In this document: piece by piece, positions 34,083 to 42,804 of the stretch
Layout of the letters: each line of letters begins with the position of its first letter
Position numbering within the stretch: position 1 is the stretch's first letter
From: Clostridia bacterium
GTDB lineage: Bacteria > Bacillota > Clostridia > Oscillospirales > Acutalibacteraceae
Direction: 5' to 3'
Assembly (NCBI GenBank): GCA_017403185.1
Contig: JAFQON010000004.1
Coordinates: forward strand, 1-47,284
Length of the DNA: 47,284 nt
Program-made: the position numbers and the translations under genes
The notes under the pieces: model-generated
Seen by the model: only the letters and a program-made list of their open reading frames with translations
What the model was told of the DNA's origin: nothing
The model's database searches: none

Positions 34083-36014
34083 TTGAAAAAGAAATTATAT
34101 TTCTTTCAGGTGAATTATCCTTACGGCAAGTCGGCTCATCTGCCCTACACTGCAGGTCAGCTTGCGGCTTATGCTTTTGCCGATAAGGATGTTGCCGATA
34201 ATTACAGCCTTGAAAATATATTCTTTCTCAGAGAGCCCGTTGACAGCGTGCTTGAAAAAATCGAAGCACCCTTTATTGCTGCCTTTTCCACCTATATCTG
34301 GAACTGCAACTACAACAAAGAGGTTGCAAGAAGAATAAAAGAAAAATACCCCGAGTGCATTATCGTTTTCGGCGGTCATCATGTTGCCCCCGGCGGCGGT
34401 ATGCTTGAGGAATGCCCTTATATAGACTATCTGCTCCACGGCGAGGGGGAGGTAATATTCTGCAGGCTCATGCGTGCGGCAATCGGTCTTGATAAAGCGG
34501 AGGAAATCCCCGGCATTTCAATGAGAACGGCAGGCGGAATTCTCTCAAATCCCGAGATGATTTCGGGCGAATGCGATTATCCGTCGCCCTACCTTAACGG
34601 ATATTTTGATAAAATAATTGCCGAAAACCCCGATATCGAGTTCATGTCAATAATTGAAACCTCAAGGGGCTGCCCCAACTCCTGTGCATACTGCGACTGG
34701 AGCAACATGAAATCCAAAATCCGCAAATTCCCCATTGAACGAATTTACGGCGAGATTGAGTGGATGAGCAAAAACAAAATCCACGGTCTGGGCGGTGCGG
34801 ATTCAAACTTCGGAATGTTCAGGCGTGACGAAGAAATCGTTGACAAAATCGTTGAAGCTAAGCAGAAAACGGGCTATCCCGTGTTTTTTCAGACATCGTA
34901 TGCAAAAAACAGCAGCAAAACCGTGTTTGATATGAGCCTGAAGCTTGAAAAAAGCAGAATGAACAAGGGTGTTACCCTCTCGTTTCAGTCCATGAGCCGT
35001 GAAGCTCTTAAGAATATCGGCAGAGAAAACATAAGCGTTGAATACTATTCGGAGCTTATGAATCTTTACAATAATGCAGGCGTTGCAACCTACACGGAGC
35101 TTATTCTCGGCCTGCCGGGCGAAACCTATGACAGCCTTGTTGACGGCATAGACAAGCTTCTCAGCCTCGGTCAGCACAACTCAATATATATTCATAACTG
35201 TGAGCATCTTCCGTGTTCGATTATGGCGCAGAAGGATTATGTTGAAAAATACAAAATAAAAACCTCACGCACCCCGCTCAATCAGCCTCACAGAGAGCCT
35301 GACGACGGCGACGATATTGCCGAGTTTTCAAGCATCGTGACCTCAACCTGCTCGATGACCCCTGCAGACTGGAAGAGAATGAACCTCTTTTCATATATGA
35401 TTCAGTGCTGCCACCACATGGGAATTCTGCAGTTTTTTGCACTTTATCTTTATAACGAGGGTTTGTGCTCCTATAAGGAATTCTATTCCTCGGCGCTTGA
35501 GCATTTCCTTTCGCAGCCCGATACCGTTGCGGGCGGGATTTTCAAAAAAATCAGCGGTTATCTTGACGAAGTGCTGGCAGAAAAAGGCACTCTGAGCTGC
35601 TGCGACGAAAGATTCGGCAGAGTGCAGTGGACCTTTGAGGAATTCGCCTTCCTCGGCATGGCTTACGAAGCCGAAAAATTCTATGATGAAACAAAGGGCT
35701 TTCTATCCCGCTTCGGGATTGAAGAAAAGGTTTTCAACAGCCTTTTTGAATTTCAGAAGAACATGATAAAGCAGCCCTTTGATAATGAAAAAAGCTTTGA
35801 TATTTCTTATGATTTTCTTGCATATTTCCGTGAAATTCTTGACGGCGGCAAGCCTGAGCTTATGCAGGGCGAAAACACCGTGACCGTTAATGCAAAGCCT
35901 TTTGATTCATGGGCGGAATTTGCAAGGGTCGTTGCCTGGTACGGCAGAAAAGACGGCAACGCCACATATATAAAACAATCTCAATCGGAACGGAGAAGCA
36001 TTTGTGATGAATAA
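34083..36014 (+). CDS. radical SAM protein A (B12-binding-type N-terminal domain)
   Basis: 643 residues starting at TTG. The N-terminal domain (about 1-140) has the B12-type fold with YIWNCNY (about 71-77) and IIVFGGHHVAPGG. The radical SAM cluster is C197-PNS-C201-AY-C204, followed by Asp-Trp (CDW). Downstream are GGADSNFGMF, VTLSFQSMSRE and YTELILGLPGETYDS (about 338-352). A C-terminal ~250-residue helical domain (ending FARVVAWYGRKDG) is shared with proteins B and D. It overlaps B by about 10 bp. Function unknown; likely anaerobic C-C, C-H or methyl chemistry. Confidence 0.9.
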   Translation: MKKKLYFFQVNYPYGKSAHLPYTAGQLAAYAFADKDVADNYSLENIFFLREPVDSVLEKIEAPFIAAFSTYIWNCNYNKEVARRIKEKYPECIIVFGGHHVAPGGGMLEECPYIDYLLHGEGEVIFCRLMRAAIGLDKAEEIPGISMRTAGGILSNPEMISGECDYPSPYLNGYFDKIIAENPDIEFMSIIETSRGCPNSCAYCDWSNMKSKIRKFPIERIYGEIEWMSKNKIHGLGGADSNFGMFRRDEEIVDKIVEAKQKTGYPVFFQTSYAKNSSKTVFDMSLKLEKSRMNKGVTLSFQSMSREALKNIGRENISVEYYSELMNLYNNAGVATYTELILGLPGETYDSLVDGIDKLLSLGQHNSIYIHNCEHLPCSIMAQKDYVEKYKIKTSRTPLNQPHREPDDGDDIAEFSSIVTSTCSMTPADWKRMNLFSYMIQCCHHMGILQFFALYLYNEGLCSYKEFYSSALEHFLSQPDTVAGGIFKKISGYLDEVLAEKGTLSCCDERFGRVQWTFEEFAFLGMAYEAEKFYDETKGFLSRFGIEEKVFNSLFEFQKNMIKQPFDNEKSFDISYDFLAYFREILDGGKPELMQGENTVTVNAKPFDSWAEFARVVAWYGRKDGNATYIKQSQSERRSICDE

Positions 36015-37932
36015 AAAGAAAGTATACTTCGTGCAGGTCAATGTAACCTACAGCGACTGCTTTTCATATTTCCCCTATGCGTCGGGCTGCATTGCCGCCT
36101 ATGCGTGGAGGGAGAAGGAAATCAGCGAGAATTATGAGCTTGCCGATATCTTCTGCATCAGGCACAAAACACATGAGGTGCTCGAAAAAATCGAAAATCC
36201 CGCCGTTGTGGGCTTCTCCTGCTATATCTGGAATATGGAGTATAACCTGCAGCTTGCTCAGATGGTTAAGGAGAAATATCCCGATTGCGTTATCGTTTTC
36301 GGTGGTCACAATGTGCCCGATGATACAAGCCTGCTTGAAAAGCACCCCTTCATTGATGTGCTTATGCACGCAGAAGGGGAGGAGCCCTTCACAATGCTGC
36401 TCAAGGCTCTCAATAACGGCTCGGACTTCAAGGCAATCCCCGATATTTCCTTCAGAGATAACGGCGGTTATGTTATGACCGAAAAAAAGAAGGTTTATGA
36501 TATCTCGGATTATCCGTCACCCTATACCGAGGGCTTCTTTGACAAGCTTTTTGAGGATTTCCCGAATGTCACCTTCCACGCAACGCTTGAAACCAACCGA
36601 GGCTGCCCCTACGGCTGCGCATTCTGCGACTGGTGCTTCACAAAGAAAATCCGCCTTTTCCCCATGGAGAGGGTCAAGGGCGATATAGATTGGATATCCG
36701 CCCATAAAATCTCGTATTGCTACTGTGCCGATGCAAACTTCGGCATTGATGAGCGTGATATCGAAATTGCCAACTATATTCTTGCCAAGAAAAATGAAAA
36801 CGGATATCCGCAGGTGTTCAAGCCCTGCTATGCCAAAAACAGCGACGATACCGTTTTTGAAATCGGCAAGATTCTCAATCACAGCGGCATCGATAAGGGT
36901 GTAACCCTCGCTTATCAGTCGCTTGACGAAAAAACGCTTGAGAATATCGGGCGCAAAAACCTTACTCTCGAGCATTATTCAAATCTCACCGCAAAGTATG
37001 CGGAGGAAAAAATCCCCACCTACACCGAGCTTATCCTCGGTATGCCGGGCGAAACCTACGAGAGCTTCTGCAACGGTCTTTGCCGCCTGCTTGAAAACGG
37101 TCAGCACAACTCAATGACTGTTTACACCTGCCAGGTTTACTGCAACGCACCCATTGCAAGCAAGGAATATAAGGAAAAATACGGCATCCGCTGCGAAAGG
37201 CAGCCGCTTCACGGAATTCACTACACCGCTGATTTCAACGGCGTGCAGGAATACTACGATATCATTGTTGAAACCAAGGATATGAGCAAGGAGATGTGGG
37301 TGAAGGCGAATATGTTTTCCGTCTGCCTGCAGAGCTTCCATCACCTCGGTCTGCTTCGCTGCTTTGCGATTTATGCCCGCCACGAGCTCGGCATAAGCTA
37401 TTATGATTTCTATAACAGGCTTCTTGACTATATTTTCAGCGATTCTTCGAAATACATTTATGCTCTTTTTGAGGAAATTCGCCAAAAAACAGCCAACACC
37501 GCCACCTCGGACTGGTGCTATCAGAAGGATATTTTCAGCAAAATCGGCTGGTATTTCGAAGAAGGAATCTTCCTTGATTTGCACTATAACCGTGACAAAT
37601 TCTGGCCCGAGATTGAGCCCTTCATCTCTTCACTCGGAATTGACGGCGATGTTTACAAAGAGTTGCTTAAATATCAGCAGGGCATTCTGAGATTGCCGAA
37701 TACGGAAACGGTAACGGTCGATTCGGGCTATGATTTCTACACTTATTTTGAAAATATTTACGATGACCGTTATGCTCCGCTTGAGAAAAAGCATACCCGC
37801 CTTGACATCACTCTCGAAAAGCAGATTGATAACTGGTCGGATTATGCGATTGAAATAATATGGTACGGCAAGCGCAAGAGCGCAACCCTCTGCACCAACC
37901 ACAGAGAAACCGTAGAGGTTAAGTATTTATAG
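36004..37932 (+). CDS. radical SAM protein B, paralog of A
   Basis: 642 residues. It aligns with A along the whole length: VYFVQVN, YIWNMEYN, VIVFGGHNVPDD, then C201-PYG-C205-AF-C208 with Asp-Trp, GVTLAYQSLDEKTLENIGRKN, and YTELILGMPGETYES. The C-terminal domain has CLQSFHHLGLLRCFAIYARHELGISYYDFY. GTG at 36004 or ATG at 36007 may be the start; both overlap the stop of A. Two paralogs in one operon suggest they act on related steps or form a pair. Confidence 0.9.
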   Translation: MMNKKKVYFVQVNVTYSDCFSYFPYASGCIAAYAWREKEISENYELADIFCIRHKTHEVLEKIENPAVVGFSCYIWNMEYNLQLAQMVKEKYPDCVIVFGGHNVPDDTSLLEKHPFIDVLMHAEGEEPFTMLLKALNNGSDFKAIPDISFRDNGGYVMTEKKKVYDISDYPSPYTEGFFDKLFEDFPNVTFHATLETNRGCPYGCAFCDWCFTKKIRLFPMERVKGDIDWISAHKISYCYCADANFGIDERDIEIANYILAKKNENGYPQVFKPCYAKNSDDTVFEIGKILNHSGIDKGVTLAYQSLDEKTLENIGRKNLTLEHYSNLTAKYAEEKIPTYTELILGMPGETYESFCNGLCRLLENGQHNSMTVYTCQVYCNAPIASKEYKEKYGIRCERQPLHGIHYTADFNGVQEYYDIIVETKDMSKEMWVKANMFSVCLQSFHHLGLLRCFAIYARHELGISYYDFYNRLLDYIFSDSSKYIYALFEEIRQKTANTATSDWCYQKDIFSKIGWYFEEGIFLDLHYNRDKFWPEIEPFISSLGIDGDVYKELLKYQQGILRLPNTETVTVDSGYDFYTYFENIYDDRYAPLEKKHTRLDITLEKQIDNWSDYAIEIIWYGKRKSATLCTNHRETVEVKYL

Positions 37933-37948
37933 GAAAGCGTGTTTTTAT

Positions 37949-38692
37949 TTGTCAGTTTTTTCAGGTGTTACAATAATGACGGGTGCCGTTTCGGAAACGG
38001 AAACTCTGCGTCAGACGATAAATACCGTGCTCGAGGTCTGTGACCACAGGGATATAACGGAGATACTCATTACCTACCCCGACAGGGCAACACCCGAATG
38101 CCTTGAGGTTGTGAATGAGCTTGCAGGCATAGAATGCGATGTGCCGATAAGAGCATTTGAGCAAAAGCATCCGTTTATCGCTTTTGTGATAGACCTTATC
38201 GAAGCGGCTGAAGGCTCACACTGCATACTTGTGCCCTCGGATATGGCGCTCGATTTGAGTATGCTGCCGCAGATGATAGAGGGCGCAAAAAAAGAGCCGG
38301 ACACAATATTTTCCGCCTCCCGCTGGCTCAAGGGCTGCGAATTCTATGATTACGGGCAGGTTAAAAAGCTGATAAATTTCTTTGCCCAAAAGTTCCTTGC
38401 GGTGCTTTATATGCGCAATCTTACCGATTTCACAAATCCCGTTCAGATTGCACCGTCAGAGCTTTACAAAGCAATCAATTTTGAAGAAACGGGCTTCCCC
38501 GTTTTTGCCGAAATGATATTAAAGCCCATAAGGCTCGGCTATAAATTCAAGGAGCTGCCCACAAACTGTTATTCAAGAACAGAGGGCAAATCCAGCAATT
38601 CGTGGAGGCAGATTTTATCTTATCTGCGAGTTGTTTTACATATCAGGTTCATGCCTGAAAAGGATATTCTTTTGGAGGAATTCAGAAAATGA
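37949..38692 (+). CDS. GT2-like glycosyltransferase
   Basis: 247 residues starting at TTG, with AGGAAAGC upstream. It has the compact GT-A fold of family 2: SGVTIMTGAVSETETLRQTINTV, then VPSDMALD where the D-x-x-x-D takes the place of the metal motif, and FSASRWLKGC near residue 125. The last recalls dolichol- or polyprenyl-phosphate-type transferases. No membrane helix was seen. It sits between radical SAM B and radical SAM C, with which it overlaps by 4 bp (ATGA), so it probably glycosylates the same product or its carrier. Confidence 0.75.
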   Translation: MSVFSGVTIMTGAVSETETLRQTINTVLEVCDHRDITEILITYPDRATPECLEVVNELAGIECDVPIRAFEQKHPFIAFVIDLIEAAEGSHCILVPSDMALDLSMLPQMIEGAKKEPDTIFSASRWLKGCEFYDYGQVKKLINFFAQKFLAVLYMRNLTDFTNPVQIAPSELYKAINFEETGFPVFAEMILKPIRLGYKFKELPTNCYSRTEGKSSNSWRQILSYLRVVLHIRFMPEKDILLEEFRK

Positions 38693-40521
38693 AAACTCTT
38701 TTTGTTCTGCCGCCGCAGTGGTATCCCATGAGTCCGTATCTCTCGGCAGCGCAGCTTGTCGGTCAGTTTAAAAAGAACGGGCTGAGTGCCGCCGCAAGGG
38801 ATCTCAATGTTGAGTTTTTCAACGATATGCTCAAAAAAGACAGAGTGCTTGATGCCGCTGAAAAGGCGAAGGCTTTTTGTGATGAATTTGCCCTTGAAAT
38901 TGAGAAAGAGGGCTACCGTGAGGAGAACTTTGAGCAGTATTCTCCCATGATAAAAACAAAGCTTATGCGCTACAGGGCGTGCACGGAGTTTTTTGAGGGC
39001 GATATTGATGCCTGCGATGTTGCCGAAAGGGTTGAGGATGCCGTTGCGGCGCTTAAAACCCGTGAGCGTTTCTATGACCCCGAGCAGCTTTTTGAGGCAA
39101 AGGATACGGTGATTGATGCCCTCAGCATAGTTTCTCTGCCGTTTCAGCCGAGCAAAATAATGCTTGACAACTTCATCGCAAACCCCGTTTATTCCTATGA
39201 TTATGAGGATATCAAGCTTCAGTGCAACGATGCAAGCCTCAATATGTTTGTTGATTATTTTGACAAAAAAATCAAGGCAGAGGATTTTGAGGGCTACGGC
39301 ATGATAGGTGTAAGCATCTGCGATTTAAGCCAGATTATCCCCGGTCTAACCCTTGCAAAATATCTTAAAGAAAGAACAAACGCCCACATCACTCTGGGCG
39401 GCAACTATATTTATAAAATCAGAGAGTCGCTTAAAACCATGCCCGAATTCTTTGATATCTTCTGCGATTCCGTGCAGGTTGGCGACGGCGAAATTGCCGC
39501 AGTAAGGCTTGCAAAGGCGGTTATGGGCGAAATCCCCATGAACGAAGCATATTCGCTTATTTATAAGAACGGTGACGGCGAAATAACAGTGACCGAAACG
39601 GCTCCCTTGCTTGATATGGATGCGCTTGCACCGCCCTGCTTTGACGGCTACGATTTCAGCCAATATCTCTCTGCCGATATCGTTTTGCCCGTTCAGCTTT
39701 CAAAAAGCTGCTATTGGGCAAAATGCACCTTCTGTGATTTCTATACGGGTCAGCAGTGCTTTGACATCAAGAGCGTTAAGCATGCCGTTGACGAGGTTGA
39801 AAGCCTTGTCAATCAATACGGCTTTCATCATTTTATATTTGTTGATGAGGCTGTGCCGCCCAAATATTACAACGAGCTTGCGCTTGAAATTATTCGCAGA
39901 GGAATTAAAATCAACTTCTACTCATTCGTTCGCCTTGAAAAGACCTTCACAAAAGAGATTCTGCAGAATCTCTATAATGCAGGTGCCCGCTCATTCATAT
40001 GGGGCTATGAGGCGGAGAGTGAGAGAATAATGAAAATTCTCAACAAGGGCATTGACTGCTCACAACGCAAAAGAATTCTTGAGGATGCAAAATCGGTCGG
40101 CCTTTTCAATCACTGCACTTTCCTTCTCGGCTATCCGAGCGAAACACCCGAGGAAACCGAAGCAACAAAGAACACAATCCGCAACCGTGCGCTTGTCAAT
40201 TGCTGCACACCCTCAAATTTCGCATTGAAGAAAAACGCAATTATGATTAAGGAAACCGAGGATGCAGGCATAAAGAATGTTACCGATAACGGCGATTTCC
40301 ACATTTCATGCAATTATGTTATAAACGGCAACTCCACAAAGAATATCAAGAAGGACAGAATGGAATTTCAGCATAATTTCCTTAAGGATAATGCCCGAAG
40401 CCTATGGTCGCTCAGCTTTGCGGATACCGACCATATTCTGCTTTACCTCTCAAAATACGGAGCAGACTGGGTTCGTGATTATAAGCTGAAATATAAGAAA
40501 CACAATTTCACAGGCACATAA
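38689..40521 (+). CDS. radical SAM protein C, B12-binding-type, divergent from A/B/D
   Basis: 610 residues. The first ~190 residues are a helical region not seen in A, B or D. A Rossmann-like domain follows (GVSICDLSQIIPGLTLAKYLKE, ITLGGNYIYKI, VQVGDGEIAAVRLAKAV). The radical SAM cluster is C341-YWA-C345... with Cys at 341, 345 and 348 (CYWAKCTFC). SFVRLEKTFTKEILQNLYNAGARSFIWGYEAESER and FLLGYPSETPEETEATK come after. It is the last gene of the A-B-GT2-C operon. Substrate unknown. Confidence 0.88.
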   Translation: MKTLFVLPPQWYPMSPYLSAAQLVGQFKKNGLSAAARDLNVEFFNDMLKKDRVLDAAEKAKAFCDEFALEIEKEGYREENFEQYSPMIKTKLMRYRACTEFFEGDIDACDVAERVEDAVAALKTRERFYDPEQLFEAKDTVIDALSIVSLPFQPSKIMLDNFIANPVYSYDYEDIKLQCNDASLNMFVDYFDKKIKAEDFEGYGMIGVSICDLSQIIPGLTLAKYLKERTNAHITLGGNYIYKIRESLKTMPEFFDIFCDSVQVGDGEIAAVRLAKAVMGEIPMNEAYSLIYKNGDGEITVTETAPLLDMDALAPPCFDGYDFSQYLSADIVLPVQLSKSCYWAKCTFCDFYTGQQCFDIKSVKHAVDEVESLVNQYGFHHFIFVDEAVPPKYYNELALEIIRRGIKINFYSFVRLEKTFTKEILQNLYNAGARSFIWGYEAESERIMKILNKGIDCSQRKRILEDAKSVGLFNHCTFLLGYPSETPEETEATKNTIRNRALVNCCTPSNFALKKNAIMIKETEDAGIKNVTDNGDFHISCNYVINGNSTKNIKKDRMEFQHNFLKDNARSLWSLSFADTDHILLYLSKYGADWVRDYKLKYKKHNFTGT

Positions 40522-40528
40522 AATAAGA

Positions 40529-40555
40529 AGCACCGAGAAAAACTCGGTGCTTTAT
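40529..40555. terminator. bidirectional terminator
   Basis: AGCACCGAG (40529-40537) pairs with CTCGGTGCT (40543-40551), followed by TTATTT. It separates convergent radical SAM C and D. Confidence 0.85.
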
Positions 40556-42478
40556 TTATATATTATCTACCTTTACATCCGCTTTATAGGATTTGCTGCC
40601 CATTTTGCCGTACCACACAACCTGCTTGCCGAAATCATCCCAATTATAAACGGGGTTGGTGTCGGTAAACACTGTTCTGAAGCTGCCGACTTCAAGCGGA
40701 GCATATTTGTTGACATAGATTCGTCTGAAATAATTGTAAAAATCGTAGTCAGTGTCGCATTCGCTCTTTTCTTCGCAGGGCTTTCTGATAATCGCTTTCT
40801 GATAAGCAACAAGCTGTGAGAGCAGCTTTTCGTCTTTGATTATTCCTTTGAGATATGGCATAAGCTCGGCATAGAAGCGGTCAATATCCGCACTTGCATG
40901 AAGGAACATGAATTCATAATGGTCCCACACAAGGTTGCCTGCAAAATCCGCAACAAATTTGGGTGTTATTCCCTTTGCGAGCCCCACAAAGGAGTCCTTG
41001 ACCTCGTTGTAGAAATTTGCGATAAACGGCACATCATTGCCCTCAATGTAATCCATAAGCCCCTCGTAAAAGCTTCTGTAGCTTACTCCGAGCTCATAGT
41101 GCGCATAGATTGCAAGGCATCTGAGCAGACCGCAGGCGTGCATGGACTGCGTGAAGCCTGCAAAAAGACCGCATCGCTGCCATTTATCGCAGGGCAAGGT
41201 GTTGGTTTCGGTGATAATATTGATTTTTTCGGGGATGTAATACGCATCGGCGGCGCAGTGGAAGCGCACGATTTCAGCCCTTGATGTCCTGATGCCGTGC
41301 TTTTCCATATACTCCTTGTTGCCGAGCTGTGAATTGGGCAGCACAATGCAGTGGTAAACTTCAAAAATAAAGTGCTGACCTATCTCAAACAGCTTGCAGA
41401 TACCGTCAAGGAAGCTGTCATAGGTTTCGCCGGGCAATCCGAGAATAAGCTCGGAATACACCTGCAGCTTCTCCTCATGATAAAGGCTGAAATTATCCCT
41501 GAATTTATCGAGCGACATATTTTTTCTGCCGATGTTTTCAAGCACAACGGGGTTTAAGCTCTGCAGGGAAATTGTTGCGCCCTCACGGTCAACACCCTTG
41601 CGGTTGAAGCGGCGCACAATCTCACGCACACGCTCCGTGTTGCCCTTTGAGTAGTTTATTCTTACCCTTTCGGGATAGCCGTATTTTTCTTTTGCGGCAA
41701 CAAGCGCATCGGCAATTATCAAATCGTTTTTGCCTATGCCGAAGTTTGCATCTGCGCCCCACACAAAGCCGATTTTGTTTTTGCCTATCCACTCAATCTC
41801 GGCAAGCACCTTTTCAAGCGGAAAATATCTTGTTTTCTCTTTAAGCGGCCCCCAGTCACAGTATGCACAGGAGTTGGGGCAGCCGCGGCTTGTTTCAAGA
41901 ATGGTGTTGAATTCATAATCAGGGTGCTTTTGCGAAAGGTTATCAAACCAGCCGTCAAGGTAGGGAGAAGCGTAATCAACGCCGCAGAAGGCTTCTTTTT
42001 CCGTCACAACGCAGCCGTTTTCACTGCGGTATGCAATGTTTGTGAGCTGCGTCACCGTGCCGTCATTCAAAGCATTGAGCAGCCTCGCAAAGGTGACCTC
42101 GCCCTCACCGAAGCAGAGGTAATCCACCTGAGGATTTTCTTCAAGAAACGAAGCATCGGGCGGAATGTTGTGACCGCCGAAAACCGTTACGCAATCAGGG
42201 AATTTTCTCTTTATTGCGGCGGCAAGTGCAAGGTGATACTCGGTGTTCCACACATAGTTTGAAAAGCCCGCAACGGCAGGCTCGTCCATCTCCTCAACAA
42301 CGGCGTCAATTTCTTGGCGGATAAAGATAAAATCCTTGAATTCATAAGCCGATTTAACATCTTCATCCTTGAAAGCGTTTGCGATAATGACGCCTGCCGT
42401 GTAAGGCAGATATACTATTTTGGAATTTTTGCCCGAGGATACATCCACCTGAACAAAATAAACATTCTTTTTCTGCAA
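40556..42478 (-). CDS. radical SAM protein D, third paralog of A and B
   Basis: 640 residues starting at TTG, with AGGTTGTGA upstream. Shared hallmarks are NVYFVQVDVSSG, NYVWNTEYHLALA, VTVFGGHNIPPDA, then C200-PNS-C204-AY-C207 with Asp-Trp, FVWGADANFGIGKND, ISLQSLNPVVLENIGRKNMS and YSELILGLPGETYDS. The C-terminal domain has MHACGLLRCLAIYAHYELGVSYRSFYEG, matching B closely. It is convergent with the A-B-GT2-C operon, and its promoter shares a 16-bp motif with it. Confidence 0.9.
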   Translation of the reverse strand: MQKKNVYFVQVDVSSGKNSKIVYLPYTAGVIIANAFKDEDVKSAYEFKDFIFIRQEIDAVVEEMDEPAVAGFSNYVWNTEYHLALAAAIKRKFPDCVTVFGGHNIPPDASFLEENPQVDYLCFGEGEVTFARLLNALNDGTVTQLTNIAYRSENGCVVTEKEAFCGVDYASPYLDGWFDNLSQKHPDYEFNTILETSRGCPNSCAYCDWGPLKEKTRYFPLEKVLAEIEWIGKNKIGFVWGADANFGIGKNDLIIADALVAAKEKYGYPERVRINYSKGNTERVREIVRRFNRKGVDREGATISLQSLNPVVLENIGRKNMSLDKFRDNFSLYHEEKLQVYSELILGLPGETYDSFLDGICKLFEIGQHFIFEVYHCIVLPNSQLGNKEYMEKHGIRTSRAEIVRFHCAADAYYIPEKINIITETNTLPCDKWQRCGLFAGFTQSMHACGLLRCLAIYAHYELGVSYRSFYEGLMDYIEGNDVPFIANFYNEVKDSFVGLAKGITPKFVADFAGNLVWDHYEFMFLHASADIDRFYAELMPYLKGIIKDEKLLSQLVAYQKAIIRKPCEEKSECDTDYDFYNYFRRIYVNKYAPLEVGSFRTVFTDTNPVYNWDDFGKQVVWYGKMGSKSYKADVKVDNI

Positions 42479-42523
42479 AAAATCACAACCTAATCAATAC
42501 AAGTGCATTCTTTTCTATTATAT

Positions 42524-42559
42524 ATTATAATATCGTTAATGGTAAATGTCAATAAAGGT
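42524..42559 (-). promoter_or_regulatory. promoter of radical SAM D, with shared -35 element
   Basis: On the minus strand TTGACA (42552-42547), a 17-bp spacer, then TATAAT (42529-42524). The sequence ACCTTTATTGACATTT (42559-42544) is identical to that at 33995-34010. Confidence 0.85.
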
Positions 42560-42570
42560 ATGTTTTGTTA

Positions 42571-42599
42571 TTGAAAACAGCAAAACACAGTGTTATAAT
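42571..42599 (+). promoter_or_regulatory. promoter of the metallophosphoesterase gene
   Basis: TTGAAA (42571-42576), a 17-bp spacer, then TATAAT (42594-42599). The start codon is at 42805, so the leader is about 200 nt. The leader holds a small CGATTT/AAATCG hairpin near 42739-42757 and no known riboswitch that I recognise. Confidence 0.75.
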
Positions 42600-42804
42600 A
42601 ATGTATAATTTTAGTTATATCCCAAAACAGTTGTGCATTCACAATCGGCAAATGTTTTTGCGGTGCCCGTATGGTATGCTGCAACTTTTTACTTTTTTAA
42701 TCGTCTTGTTTAACAGGAGATTCAAAATTCAAATGAACCGATTTGATTTTTAAATCGTCAAAGAAGTGAAAAGCTGAAATATAAAAAGGAGATTTGAGCA
42801 AATT

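Noticed and set aside
42565-42753. 62-codon open frame upstream of the metallophosphoesterase
   Set aside because: It starts before the promoter -35 box, has no ribosome site and its composition is not protein-like.
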